A stretch of 64,000 nucleotides of DNA from Epiperipatus broadwayi (taxonomy: Eukaryota > Onychophora > Udeonychophora > Euonychophora > Peripatidae). The position numbers and the translations under genes are program-made. Under the pieces are notes generated by a model. The model was not told the origin of the DNA. It ran no database searches and saw only the letters and a list, made by a program, of their open reading frames with translations. The stretch's first letter is position 1. Every line of letters starts with the position of its first letter. The stretch lies in assembly GCA_028023455.1 (NCBI GenBank), contig JAQFVV010001049.1:1-64000 (forward strand). Reading direction: 5' to 3'. This document shows positions 1 through 16,359 of the stretch, piece by piece.

Positions 1-429
1 ATGGATTGTAATTATAATAATGTATAGAAATGAGATAATATTCATTAAATGCAGATAAGCAATAACTTTTAATGATACTAAGATATTATCAATTACTACT
101 AATTAACAATTCTAGAGGCTAAGCAATTTTTTCTCATAAACCTATAATCGCTCTTTAGCTTGGGGACACTTAAAATAAAAGGGGTCATTTTTACTTCAAA
201 CACAAGTTCTAAATCAGAATTTAATAATATATATAACAAAATTCCTGCCCCCATCAGTCACTTCAAAATCCAACTTCATTTAAAGTTGAAGGTAGTCTTC
301 ATGAGGGTGATGGTATCAGATTCAAAAAGAAATATCACAGTTAATTTTACTGTTAACTATAATTCACTTATTTCATAATTCATAATATCTGCATTGTTAG
401 ATTATATTTTATGACCTGCATTAATTCAG

Positions 430-1215
430 GAATATACAAAACTGGGTTATGACATCTATTTTATTTATATTCTGAAGATTTAATTTACTTTGACCTATAT
501 AAATTTTACCACAACTGCAAGTAATCTTATAAAATACAACATGAATAATTTTGCTATCAATTAAATATTTGGTACTATTTCATAATGAATTTACATCAAG
601 GCCTTACTTCCAGGCTAGTTTCATTTCTCCCAATAAAAACTACTTTTTAAATCAATTTATAATTTGATACTGTAAATGGTAAATAAATGAACTCATTATT
701 CTCACTAAGGATTAAATCTTTAATATTAATATATGTATTGATACTTTTTATTAAATATAACATTTCTAATAAATTCATGATTATAACCAAAATTTCTATA
801 GTTAAAATCAAACTGGCACATCTGTATATAACCACTATTATCAAAATTATTAATATTTCTAATCTTATAAGAATGTAATAAAAAAATTGTTATGAGTAGA
901 CAGTGGATAATTATCTGATATATCATATTTCTTTTTTTTGTTTAATAAAATGACTGTAAAATAAAATATCAACTTTATCAACACTTAAATTTAGAAATTT
1001 TAATTTAACATATTTTAAATATCCCACAATAGTAAAATAAATATTATAATCAAAAACATTTAATTTATCAATAAAATCCTTCAATTTTCTTTCCTGAATA
1101 AGAAACAAACAATCAACAACATAACTAAAAATAATTTTAAAGAAACAGAAAAATACTTAATAACTCTACTTCTTAAAAGAAAATAGGCAGAGTACATTAA
1201 AAGAGAAATAACATA
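430..1215 (-). pseudogene. PLE relic, left inverted arm (RT motif C to GIY-YIG)
   Basis: Minus-strand decayed Penelope-like element (called family C here). Around 1131-920 it encodes reverse transcriptase from the catalytic box onward: a YVVDCLFLIQ stretch (expected YVDD, so one position is altered), then KDFIDKLNVFDYNIYFT and a KFLNLSVDK segment, the order seen in PLE reverse transcriptases after motif C. Further along the strand, at about 580-440, another frame encodes YKITCSCGKIYIGQSKLNL, a GIY-YIG endonuclease start (YIGQS) with its cysteine pair. PLEs copy themselves by target-primed reverse transcription, with the GIY-YIG domain nicking the target. No continuous frame links the two parts. 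It is the mirror of the copy at 1290-2300, with an axis near 1270. The family assignment rests on motif recognition only. Confidence 0.6.
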
Positions 1216-1289
1216 ACTAATAATTTATCCCTCTTTAATTTTATAAAACATATCTTTATATGTAAAATACATATAATTTTCTATGAAGG

Positions 1290-2300
1290 CTGGCTTATTG
1301 GTTTTATTTCTCTTTTAATGTGCTCTGCATCTATTGATATTTTGTAAATAACTTTTATTAATATTTTGCTAAGGTTTACTAAATAACTTTTATTAATATT
1401 TTTTTTTTCTTTAACATTATTTAATTTTGTGGATGATTGTTTGTTTCTTATTCAAAAACATAAATTGCATGATTATTTTTGATAGACTGAATGCTTTTGA
1501 TTTTACTATTCATTTTATTATTATGGGGTACTTTTAAATATGTTAAGTTAAAATTTCTAGATTTAAGTCTTGATAAAGTTTATTGTTTTCTTTTGCCATC
1601 ATTTTATTAAACAAAAAAAATATGATAAGGCTGACAATTATCAATCATTTATTCATAAGAAACGTTATTAAATTTTTGCTATAGAAAAAATCTTAATAAT
1701 TTTAAAAATATTTATATTTAGAGATGTCAATTTGCTTCTGAGTAATATTCATTGAGTCTATAATCATGAAATTATTAAAATATTAAATTTAATAAACTTA
1801 TCTCTAGATCTGTTAATAATAAGTTTTAATTATTAGTGAGAATAAAAATGAGTCCTTTTACATTTATGTTATCAATTTATAAATTAATTTATGAAAATAG
1901 TTTTTATTGCATATTATGCATTTGTACTAGAAAAAACCTTGGATTGAATTCAGTATTAATTATTTCAAATCAACCAATTGATAGCAAAACTATTACTGAT
2001 GTAATTTATATTTTTTTTTGCAGTTGTGAAATTTTTATAGGCCAAAGTAAATTAAGACTTAATGAAAGAGTTAAATTTTATAAGAATACATTAAAAATAG
2101 ATATCATTACTCTGTTTTGTATATTTATGAAGTGAATACCGATCCTAAAATATTATTTGGCCAAGCAAAACTTATCTTTTGTGAAAGAAGTGCATTAAAA
2201 TTAAGACCAAAGCAAAGTGCAATGGTGTATTTTTTGATTTTAAAGCCAAAAATCTTATAGATGTTTGAAAATGTTAAATGTGTTTTGCATTTCATGAAAA
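1290..2300 (+). pseudogene. PLE relic, right inverted arm (RT motif C to GIY-YIG)
   Basis: Plus-strand partner of the preceding relic. At 1426-1460 it reads FVDDCLFLIQ, the intact catalytic YVDD-type box; the following RT region to about 1620 is frame-shifted but ends in the same HFIKQKK string as the left arm. At about 1960-2080 an open stretch (1836-2135) reads DVIYIFFCSCEIFIGQSKLR, a GIY-YIG domain of the same type as the left arm, followed by LNERVKFY, the usual arginine-containing helix. The region upstream of 1420 also mirrors the left arm (shared TTAAAAGAGAAATAA core). Stops and frameshifts make it non-functional. Confidence 0.6.
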
Positions 2301-3419
2301 TTATAGGTAAGCTATTTTATTTTGTATAGATTCATTATATGTACTTTGTTGAGTTTTACTTAATTTAGTCTATTTGTTAATAGATGAAATCATAGTCATG
2401 GAAGAGTTTTACGAAAAAATATTTTGATTAATGAAGTAATGTTATAAGATGTTTTTATTTTATTTATTATACTTAGTTAAATAGTATGTTGTAATTGAGA
2501 TATAACCAAAGACAGGTAATAAATGTATTCATTGGAATAAATATAAGATTTCAGCATCCGTGTGTGTTAATGTGTACAAGAATATATGACAAACATATTT
2601 TGCAATAGACAAAAATTGAATATATTTAAAGTTTCATATGTTGCACTCTAGCCTATCTTTTATTGCAAATATCAGTCTTCCTTAATTTACTTTTTCTATC
2701 TTTTAATTTACCACATATAAAGCTAATTTTTGGCATGTAACAGTAACATACACCAACATTTCCTGATAAATATACATAATGAAGTTGAAAATTATTTTTT
2801 TGATTTTTGCAGGTATTTTCTATATTCAATTTGTAACTTCTCAATTTCGAAGTGATTTAGTTATTATGATATATATTCAAACTTTAATTATCTATATAAG
2901 TATATTTAAGTTATATTTTCTACATTATTCATGCTTATTAGTGGCCATGGCATTGCAAATTTACTTTAAATAAATTGTGCTTTTTACTATACACAAGAAA
3001 TATGCATATTGTTTAAAAATAATTCTTAATTCAGAAAATCTCAGATTCATGATGAAAGTCTTTTAACATTTATTCACTAAATATATATATTTTGAAAACC
3101 AATTTGTTAGCTAAATATAATAATTATATCAATTCAATTTTTATATTCAGAATCTTAGAAGTAACTTTGTATTAGCAATCACCTTATGTTATTATGCTGT
3201 GAAATTTGACTTTTTTTTAATTTTTATTTTAACATTCAATCTTCTGATGAAGTTGGAAATATAACTTTCATTATTTTGTTTAGAATTTATAATATAAATA
3301 TGCATTTTTCATCTCTCTTGAAATAGTTTTTATATTACTAGAATTTAATTTTTATTTGAGCTTTTTATATGAAAATATCTATATGGAATAAGAAATGTCC
3401 ATAAAGCTTTATAGGTAAG
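2301..3419. other. AT-rich spacer
   Basis: No recognisable gene. Short open frames (2653-2844 minus, 2779-2973 plus) overlap each other on opposite strands, have no motif I recognise and look like chance frames in AT-rich DNA. Confidence 0.5.
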
Positions 3420-3870
3420 CAGAAATGTAATATCATATATAAAAAATTTTGTGATTGTATGCTGTCATATATAGATGAATATAGGTGCAGTATGGGGAAG
3501 AGGTTGAGGGAGCATGAATTATTATATAAACATGTAAAAAGTAAAAATAATGGTGATTTAATATCTCCTTCAGTTTTCTTTGATCAAAAAAAAAAACATG
3601 TAAATGTAAATTTAAATTTGATTTTGAAATGTGAAAATTCTTCATGAGGAGAGAAATCATAATAAAAGAAAAATTAAGGAGGCAATTTTTATAAATAGGA
3701 ATAAAATGCATTTAATAAATATACAAACTGCTAACATTAAAATACAAGATTTGGGGAATTTGATGACGTTTGCTTCTGCTTTGTTTTTGTTTTTTTATTT
3801 AATGGCAATTGAAGCAGGTTTAAGAAATCAACCAAAATTACTTCTGCAGATTTAAGGATTGTTTATAATA
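3420..3870 (+). pseudogene. PLE GIY-YIG endonuclease fragment (family A)
   Basis: A 5'-truncated PLE fragment. From 3459 it reads MLSYIDEYRCSMGKRLREHE, a decayed form of the PLE endonuclease start; a better-preserved copy at 16453 has YIGES at the same place. After a frameshift near 3640 it continues with NHNKRKIKEAIFINRNKMHL, the usual C-terminal part of this endonuclease (Asn-x-x-Lys-Arg-Lys then Glu-Ala). The non-coding tail (TGATGACGTTTGCTTCTGC and a T-rich run, about 3760-3860) recurs after the endonuclease at 16750. The reverse transcriptase half is absent. Nuclease activity is not expected because of the frameshift and the Gly-to-Asp change in YIG. Confidence 0.65.
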
Positions 3871-3929
3871 GTTTGCTACTATTAAAATGTTTATTATAAT
3901 TACAATTTTGTTTTAATTAATGACATTTT

Positions 3930-4190
3930 ACATATATATATACTGTTTTCACAGTTGTATGATATAGATAAATTATTATTTTTGGGTTAAATTGTGTTAT
4001 TTTCCATTACATACTGATATTTCGATGAAAGAAAAAAATCATTAGATCTCAAACAGTAATGTGATTGAGTGTGAGATGAGAAATGAGATTCAACTTGAAG
4101 TAGTCACCATTCAAAATTAGAAGCTCATCAAAATGTTTATTTCCTTCAGTTTTTTCATCTATTAATTTTAAATTAATATTAGAAGAAAAT
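3930..4190 (-). pseudogene. PLE family B 3' tail fragment
   Basis: This stretch matches, in the same order, the 3' end of the family B PLE copies at 22010-22290 and 17430-17700: a TGATATTTCGATGAA core, a TTAGATCTCAAACAGTAATG block, and the end of the endonuclease frame with TTTATTTCCTTCAGTTTTTT. Only the terminal part remains. It lies in inverse orientation to, and directly after, the family A endonuclease fragment at 3420-3870. Confidence 0.6.
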
Positions 4191-5140
4191 AATATATATT
4201 AATAAAATGAAATCATATATCATGACTTATATATCTTGTATTTACCAATATGTAAAATAAAGAGCATGCTAATAGCAATAAACAAGCTTTTTTATGTATG
4301 ATAAATGCTACAAGTGAATTCATTCAAATCATCATTATCTAGGATTATCCCCATTCATATGCCTCTCATCAATGAAGTGCTAGGCCACCGGATGTAAAAC
4401 ACCAACTCAAGCTAAGCTTTATCCTATAGTTAATTCTTAAGAAGAAGATCTGAAATTTTCAGACATCTACATGTATTGAAATTCAGCTCTCCAACTTAAG
4501 TAATCATATGGGTCTGAACTTAATTCAGATACATATATTAATAGGATTAGCAATTTAATTTAGCCAAAACCCACAACAGTAAAATAATAATAGAAATAAA
4601 ATCAAGTCATATGTCACATGACTTATATATCTTGCATTTACAAATATGTAAAGTAAAAAGCGTGCTAATAGCTCTAAACAATCTTTTTATATAGTAAATG
4701 TTAAAAGAAAACACATTCAAATCATCTTTATCCAGGATGATATCCATCCCCAGATTGTTTTTGAGCTATGCCTCTCTTCACTGAGGAGCTAGGACACCAT
4801 ATTTGAAACACCAATTCAAGCTAAGCATTTATCTGATACTTAATTCTTAAGATCTTAAATTTTCAGACATGTACATGTCTTGAAATTCAGCTTTCCAACT
4901 AAAAGAATCATTTTGCAAATTTAATTCAGATACACCATACATTAATAGGTTCAGAAATTTAATTTAGCCAAAACCACCAGCAAAATAATAATAGTAATAA
5001 AATCAAGTCATATATCACTTGACTTGTATAACTTGCATTTATGAATATGTAAATTAAAGAGCTTACTATAGCTCTAATAAAGCTTTTTTTACATATGATA
5101 AATGTTGCAAGAGTACACATTCAAAACATCTTTATCAAGA
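4190..5140. repeat. Tandem repeat, ~395-bp unit, about 2.4 copies
   Basis: Three successive copies start with an AAATCAAGTCATAT-type block followed by CATGACTTATATATCTTG, at about 4207, 4599 and 4998 (spacing 392 and 399). Each unit then carries a TGCTAATAGC block, a CATTCAAATCATC block and, in the first two, TTTTCAGACAT followed by TTGAAATTCAGC. Copies differ by scattered substitutions and small indels, so the array is not recent. No coding potential is seen. Confidence 0.75.
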
Positions 5141-8984
<3,844 letters not shown>

Positions 8985-9170
8985 ATGTTTCTTAAGACTG
9001 ATATCATAAAGAAAATAGATATAAAAAGTCATATTACCGATCTTTTGTTTGTGGCAATTTCCAAGGGTTCAAACTTGTCTTGTATAAGGTTTATATTTCT
9101 GCAGCTACCATTTCCGTCTTACTGGGAACACTCTTTTCTTGAGGTGTATAACTATTTGATGATGGTGACT

Positions 9171-9600
9171 CTATTGAGGTTATTTGCTTTAGTGGATAAT
9201 TTGGAAATCATTATATTAATTTTTCTTCTCTTCCTGTCAAGCATGTGGATGAAATACAGCAGTTGTTTTCACATTTGTAAATTTTCTTGAGTTTAAAATC
9301 AGTTGTTGTAACAATTAATTGGACTTGATGATTAATATTTATCAGTAGATTAATTCATCTTCTTTGAATGCAGGTGAATGCTTTCTATTGAGGTTATTTG
9401 CTTTAGTGGATAATTTGGAAACCATTATATTAATTTTTCTTCTCTTCCTGTTAAGCATGTGGATGAAATACAGCAGTTGTTTTCACATTTGTAAATTTTC
9501 TTGAGTTTAAAGTCAGTTGTTGTAACAATTAATTGGACTTGATGATTAATATTTATCAGTAGATTAATTCATCTTCTTTGAATGCAGGTGAATGCTTTCT
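9171..9600. repeat. 214-bp direct duplication
   Basis: Two adjacent copies, 9171-9384 and 9385-about 9600, both beginning CTATTGAGGTTATTTGC and ending GCAGGTGAATGCTTTCT, with only a few substitutions between them. An open frame from 8985 to 9290 runs into the first copy but encodes nothing I recognise. Each copy ends in a splice-acceptor-like TTTGAATGCAG, but no plausible exon follows. Confidence 0.85.
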
Positions 9601-11378
9601 TCCTTCTATTAAAACATCTTATTTCTCTGGTCAGTTGAAAGGTGTAGAATATTATTTTAGACATCTTTTCTTTCCTATGTGATGTGCAGCTTCCCCAGAT
9701 GGTCCAGAACCGATGGGACATACATATATTTTTTCTAGCCAGCCATTTCTTATATTTTCAGCATTCAATTGGATAGTTTAATAATCTGAATCATAAACAA
9801 TAATCCTAATAATAATTCAAGACAGCTTTTTATATCCAATTTTTAGCTAACTTAACCAATCAGAGATAGCATCACTTGCTATTTTTGGACAAATTTGTTT
9901 TAATTAGAACTCTAATTTATTTTCAACTATATTATTTTTCAACTGAAAAGTTTAATCCTTTTTCCAGACACTTTTGTTTAAAAAAAATAGACTCAATCCT
10001 TATTTCCTTTCTTTTCTTTTTTTTTCTTTTTAACATCCAGGTAACACTTCAAATCTTTGAGATTCCTTCTTTAGATCTTGAGATAAGACAATTTCAAAAT
10101 TTAGAGCTCTGACCCATTATAAGCTTCCAAAGTGAAACAATCATTTACAAAAAAAAATTGCTACAAAGATCGATATCTGATTAAACATATTTCCTCTTTT
10201 AACAAAAAAAATTGTACAAAAAAAATAATTTGACAGATTTAATACTTCCTTTTCTTTCAATATTTAGGAAATGTAAATTTTTGTATGTAATGTACACACA
10301 TTCTTCATTCTTTCAACTCATTCATAAAATAACCTTAAATAATATAATTGCTAGCTTAGTAATTATAACCCAATTATTTAATTAAGTCTGTAACTTTTAA
10401 ATCCCAATTATAATTAAAGAAAAGCAAAATAAAAGTATAGAATAAAATATTAGAATTGATCAAGCATAGCTTAGTTTTAAAGAAAGTTAAAATGTTAGAA
10501 TATTTGAAATATAAAACAATTAAATAATTTACACATACATTGCCTATATGTATGCATTATAACTTTGCTTTTTAACAGAAAATTTAAATATTAAATAGTT
10601 TAAATGTGTGTATTACCTTTCTATCAACACACAAACAAATAAAGCATATAATTGTTGTCCCACTCTCTTTCTGTTTAAAGTTTTTGAAATTTTGATCTGG
10701 AAGGGTTTGAACTTGGATGCCCTACAGCTTCTTTTATGGTTATATAAAATTGTGATGATGATTTTTGGTTTACCTTTTCTACATGCACATTACTATAAAT
10801 TTATCTAGTGACTAAATTGTAATGGCACAATATATATATATATATATATATAAGTATATTAAATGCAATATATATATATATATATATATATTGCACCCAA
10901 TACTTAAATAATAAGTATAATATTGCCCCAAGGCTAAATGAGATAAATATAAGAGTGAAGACTATTGCAAATTAGGATCAACAGTGATATACCAAGCATC
11001 TATGCAAACAAAATCTAAATTTAATTAAACAAACAAATAAGTCATTTGCAGATAGGAAAAGTAATATGAACATTGATTTAATGCCAATATTGTTGAAATG
11101 ATTATTGAAAAATTAAACAAATAATTGACAAATAAATATTAACGAGACTTGATTTTTTTGAGCAAAAGAAATAGTGATGAATTGAAAGAACATGGGGTTC
11201 AAATAGGCAAAAATATTTCATCTACTCCTTTTAAAAATAAATAAATAAGTAAAAAAAAGAAAAAAGAAAGTCAGAAAGAAAGAAAGAGAGAAAGAAGGAA
11301 AGATAAAATAACACAAAATTATGTACTTTGTTTTGGAATAACAACGAATTTGAGTTTGTCAGTAGTATCAATTTAGAC
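9601..11378. other. AT-rich spacer
   Basis: No gene recognised. Two short (TA)n runs at about 10830-10852 and 10870-10891 are bounded by GCACAATATA-type and TATATTGCACC sequences that are partly inverted. A purine run of GAAA/AAAGAAAG type lies at 11220-11305. A pyrimidine-rich tract ending in CAG at 10040 followed by a 70-base open frame looks like a splice acceptor but lacks any other support. Confidence 0.5.
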
Positions 11379-11988
11379 CAGCGTTTCTCAATCTTTGGGT
11401 CGCGACCCAATATTGGGTAGTGATAATTTTTTTAATGGATCGCGAATATACACTAAGAAATTAAAACATCAATATCTGGTAGCAAAAATATTTTTTTACG
11501 TTTTAAGAAAATACTAGCATTAATAAAAAAAATTACTAAGTAATACTACCTTGCTTTGTGTAGTTTTCTCAAATTCAAATGTAAATTTGAACTTAAATAA
11601 TCATAACGTTAAATTTTGTGATTAAAATGTAATTATTCAAAAATTGCAATCAAAAATGCAACTAATATTAATGCAACCAAAGCATTAACCAGCGACAGTG
11701 GTGGAAAATTAATGCAACTTTATTTGAAAAGAAACGCTTTCTTCTTGGTACTTAACAAAATGTGTTAAGCTTTTAAATTAAAAATATGTAATTTAACTTT
11801 AACTCAACTTTTAACTTTCAAATTATTTGATCATTATAAATATTATCAAATTGATCCAAATATATACAGAACCATGCTCATGTAATATCTCTTTGATTTT
11901 ATATTATAATTTACGTAATAAACATTTGGGTCGCAGAACTATTTCAATGAAGTATATTGGGTCTCGCAGCAAAAAGATAGAAATGCTA
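11379..11988. mobile_element. Non-autonomous hAT (Charlie-like) element
   Basis: The left end CAGCGTTTCTCAATCTTTGG followed by GTCGCGACCC is the well-known hAT terminal motif (CAGNGGTTCTCAA...GGGTCGCGACCC). The right end read in reverse (TAGCATTTCTATCTTTTTGC then TGCGAGACCC) is a diverged inverted copy. The flanks ATTTAGAC (11371-11378) and CTTTAGAC (11989-11996) match at 7 of 8 positions, as expected for the 8-bp target duplication of hAT elements. About 610 bp long with no transposase, so it would have been moved by a partner element. Its divergence indicates an old insertion. Confidence 0.85.
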
Positions 11989-11996
11989 CTTTAGAC

Positions 11997-12888
11997 CACA
12001 CAGTTTTTTATTAGCAATATGTTTATATATTACGCAAAATTGACGTTCATATTTCTGTCCTAATTATATCGGATTTTTGTCTAGAAAAAAAATTAACAAT
12101 AATTAAAATATGTATTTATTATTGGAAGATTGTATATAACTTAATAATAAAATTACTATTACAAAATTAAAAAACATACTGAATGAATTATACTATTTCA
12201 TCTTTAATTTGTTACAATTACAATAATTATATGGAAGATAAACTTACTGTTATTATATGGCCCGGCGAGTACTATATCAGCTTTGTTTGTTAAGCATATT
12301 GTTGAGTATTTGTGTGTAGTGGAAAAAAGATAATTTTGAATTATAAATAAATTTAACTATTTCATCATTGTATATATATACTAAAAAGTATATAGATTTT
12401 GTTTAATTTAAGCTTTTATGAGAATACAAAGTAAATGATATTCAATATGTTAAGAATAAAGATTTCTGGCCTACTTCCAACATGATAGTTATCAATGTTT
12501 TTTTTTTTGTTTTTTTTTTAGTAAATATCATCATAAGTTTTTGTTATAGACAGAAGAATTGAAATAGATTTAAATAGATGGCTTTGTTTTGAATAATATA
12601 CTTTTACAAATATTAATTTATTATTCACTGTTTTGACATATTCATTTAGAATGTTTATAATTAAACAAAATACGATTTTATATTTATTTGCCTTATAAAT
12701 TATGTTTTTTATAAGATTTTAAAAATAAATAATTTGAGAGTAAACAAAAAATGTAGGAAATATTTATATAAAACATTTATTGAATAATACAAAAGTTGAA
12801 TGTAATTGAATAATGTTTTTGATAGTTTTTATTTTACATAATTCATATTTGTGTGTATATATGTCTAAACAAATAATTTAGTGATATA
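11997..12888. other. AT-rich spacer
   Basis: Nothing recognised apart from poly-T runs near 12500 and short TA runs. Confidence 0.5.
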
Positions 12889-13585
12889 CACCTGGGTCAC
12901 TTTGTCTGGGTTTTTTTTAATGCGATTTTGAAGTTATGGGATTAGTGTTTCTTCTTAATATCTTTTTATGTGGTTTTCTTTTATGTGATAAAGAAGTTCA
13001 TATTTCACTTAAAACTGGGATCTCTCCATTTTATATACATGCACGAAATGTTACATACTTTAAATACTTGTTGGAAAAATGTTTGGTAATAAATTGAGAT
13101 AGTTAGAAGATTTAGAAAAAGATAATGAAACAAAAGTAGAACCTGTTAAGTTTCACAGCAAAAGTGATTCCAGAAAGTTTTCAACTTTCTAATCAATTGG
13201 AAAATCTTTTTTTGTTAATGACATGAATAATTAATGAATCTTAAATTCCAACAAGAGCTACGTAGTTGTATGCCTATGTTATGTATGTGTATATTTATAT
13301 TTTCTTTTATACACATATATACATAGAGAAACTTTTAAATAAAAAAAAGTTAAAGTGAAAATATTTAAGAACTTTTAATTTCTACTTTTAAAAAATGTAT
13401 CTTTAAAATGTGTATATTTATATTTTCTTTTATACACATAGATACATGGAGAAACTTTTAGACAGAAAAAAGTTACAAATAAAAATATTTAAGAACTTTT
13501 AATTTTTACTTAAAAAGAATGTATCTCCATGTATATATGTGTATAAAAAATGTAACCATTAGTCATTATTAACACAATGATGGAA

Positions 13586-13691
<106 letters not shown>

Positions 13692-13724
13692 GATTCGTTG
13701 TCTGTATTTTTAAAGCAATATACG

Positions 13725-14092
13725 TAATTATATAACTGAATATTTGTAAATACAGTAACTAAATAATTAAAAAAAATTATCCACTTAGGAGCACTTTTGA
13801 TTATCCCAGTAATCTGTGTCAACTAAAGCTTTGAAATGCTGACTTTCCAACAATTCTGTGATCTTAACGTTTGCTGCTTGCCTGTTAACAAGCAGCAAAC
13901 GTTAAGATCATGGAATTGCGGGAAAGTTAGCATTTCAAAGCAAGCAGCAAACATTAAGATCACGGAATTGTGGGAAAGTTAGCATTTCAAAGCTTTAGTT
14001 GACACAGATTACTGGGATAATCAAAAGCGCTCCTAAGTGGATAAATTTTTTTAATTATTTAGTTACTGTATTTACAAATATTCAGTTATATA
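13725..14092. mobile_element. Hairpin (foldback) MITE
   Basis: Arms of about 155 bases are near-perfect inverted copies: the left arm starts ATATAACTGAATATTTGTAA and runs through TTATCCACTTAGGAGC to GTTTGCTGCTTGC; the right arm mirrors it and ends in TTACAAATATTCAGTTATAT. The arms meet at GCCTGTTAACAAGC near 13886. The right arm carries an extra tandem copy of about 53 bases (CAAGCAGCAAAC to GCATTTCAAAG), so it is longer than the left. The TATA-containing ends are compatible with a TA target site. Found inside the pogo/Tigger-like relic and absent from its second copy. Confidence 0.8.
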
Positions 14093-14207
14093 TATATATA
14101 AAATTAATCAAAACAATACAATAATTAATACAGTAAACAATATTTTAAAAACAAATATATACCACAATTTAATAGTACTTTCAACTATCTATGTAGTCAC
14201 ATTGATT

Positions 14208-14318
<111 letters not shown>

Positions 14319-14872
14319 CACTTGTGGAAGTTTATTATCTAACACCTACTCATAACAGTCTTGATAATGTGAGCTTCATAAACAATTAGTAAAATCATCA
14401 TCTCAAAGTTTAATTACTGATTATGTTGTTGACAGAAAACCATTAACACAGCATGAGATTGAAGTAGACACTAATTGTATTTCCTTTTGTGATAGATCTG
14501 ATTTCTTACCAGTTCACAAACAAGCCCACATACTATCAAATAGTGATAATGATTAAAATATGTATGAAAATATGTAAAATAAATTACACACAAAACTATT
14601 GTTTTTAATAAAATTAAATAGTTAATAAAAAAAGTTTGTCTCAAATCAATTTTTTTCAAATATTTGAAATTTTTTATTAGTCATACTTTATTTCCTTATT
14701 TTTTTTATATGTAAATTTTAAAGCAATTTTATCTTGTTGCTTTGGTTTTATGTGATTTCTGAAAATTAGTAACATAATCCCACATTTTTCAATGCAAGTT
14801 AAGTCTATTTTTGTGCAATTTTTTAATGCAGGTTTGTGGAACCTATCTACTGCATAAAAAAAGACCCAAGTG

Positions 14873-15686
14873 TGTGTATATATATATATAATGTCATGGA
14901 AAAAAACTAACCTTCACATATGCATGTGCAAATATTTTAATGATTCTTAGGCATTATAATGTTTTAAATGTTGTTTTAATTGTAATTATAAATGAAATTC
15001 AATAATTTTAAAATAGTATATTTATTAATGTTTCATGTCTGTTTGAGTTAATTTTTACCTGATTGGTCCATCTTTACAGAGAAACCAGTGATTATGATTT
15101 TTTTTTAATTTTTAAATGTTTTATATTTACTATTCAATTTACTTATATATTTTTAAACTATCCAGAAGAATATGGATAAATTACAACAAATTTGTTATCA
15201 TTTATATTTTCACCACATTAAAACATTATATCCTTACATAGTATTTATATTATCTAAAATAATATGCTCAAACGATTTCATGTTTATCACAAGTGGTTTA
15301 GAAAAAGTTATTAGTTTATTTAAAAGATATGAATATAGTTTTCATTATTATATTTTTTGCTTTTATTTAGATTTTGTTTTTTGGTTTTCTATTTTTTTCA
15401 AATATTATTTTTAACTACAATATTAAAAAAATATCTTCTTAATATATAAAATTATTTTGTGGGTGAATTAATTTATTTATAATAACTAATTTAGAAAGCA
15501 CTCAACTTAGAATAGAGGCTAATGCTACCTATATCTAGAGATAAAGGGAAACTGACAAGCTGATTGCAATCAAAGAGAATATTGGCCTGGGGCAGTTGGT
15601 ATTCATTAGCTTCTATTCTAAAATGATTGTTTTCTAATTGAGTAATTATCAATGGATGATCTCACACATGAAATATTTCAATCTAA

Positions 15687-15688
<2 letters not shown>
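14873..15688. other. AT-rich spacer
   Basis: An 80-codon open frame at 15172-15414 is rich in Phe, Tyr, Ile and Leu as expected from AT-rich DNA and has no recognisable motif. No other feature. Confidence 0.45.
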
Positions 15689-15758
<70 letters not shown>

Positions 15759-15807
15759 ATTAAAGGACATTATATATATATATATATATATATAATGTCC
15801 TTTAATT
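15689..15807. repeat. (TA)n array with palindromic flanks
   Basis: A (TA)n run at 15689-15753 is followed by AATTAAAGGACATTATA (15758-15774), more TA, then its exact inverted copy TATAATGTCCTTTAATT (15791-15807). The second TA run therefore sits at the tip of a perfect hairpin. Confidence 0.85.
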
Positions 15808-15839
15808 AAAACCAAATTGTATTCATAATAAAAATAACT

Positions 15840-16345
15840 ATTTTAACAGTAATAAACTATTATAAACAGTCTTTCAATCCACAGAAGTTTAGTTAATTTA
15901 TTAAACCTGCCTCAACTCCCATTGCATTAAAAAAACAAAGCAGTAGCAAACATCATCAATTCATATCTCATGAATCCTGTATTTTAATGTCAGCAGCTTG
16001 TCCTTTTATTAAATGTGTTTTATTACTATTTATAAAAAAATCACTTCCTTAATTTTTCTTTTATTATGGTTTCTCTGTTCATGAATAATTTTCACACTTT
16101 CAAAATCAAATTCATATTTATATTTACATGTTATTTCATAATCAAATAAAACTGAAGAAGTCATTAAATCACCATTATTCTCACTTTTTACATGCTTATA
16201 TAACAATTCATGCTCTTTTAATCTCTTCTCAATACTGCATCTGGATTCATCTATATATGGTAACATATAGTCATAAAAATTTGATATACGATGACATTCT
16301 TGAAATTATTCACTAATTTATTACCATTGTTTGGAACATGTTTAA
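15840..16345 (-). pseudogene. PLE endonuclease relic, family A, left inverted arm
   Basis: The minus-strand open frame 16266-16030 encodes MLPYIDESRCSIEKRLKEHE, then about 30 residues, then KIIHEQRNHNKRKIKEVIFL. This is the GIY-YIG endonuclease of a PLE, with YIG changed to YID. The non-coding 3' tail follows toward 15840 (inverse of TGATGATGTTTGCTACTGC). Reverse transcriptase is missing. It is joined head-to-head to the copy at 16360-16870, with an axis near 16360. Confidence 0.7.
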
Positions 16346-16359
16346 TGTTTCATTCTACG

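Noticed and set aside
3240-3275. Hammerhead ribozyme around CTGATGA
   Set aside because: CTGATGA is followed by a possible stem (AGTT/AACT), but the required GAAA core after the stem is missing.
8985-9290. 101-codon open frame
   Set aside because: It runs into the 214-bp duplication and has no recognisable motif; chance frame is more likely.
10041-10112. Terminal exon after a strong pyrimidine tract
   Set aside because: Only a 24-residue open stretch with no domain; such tracts are common here.
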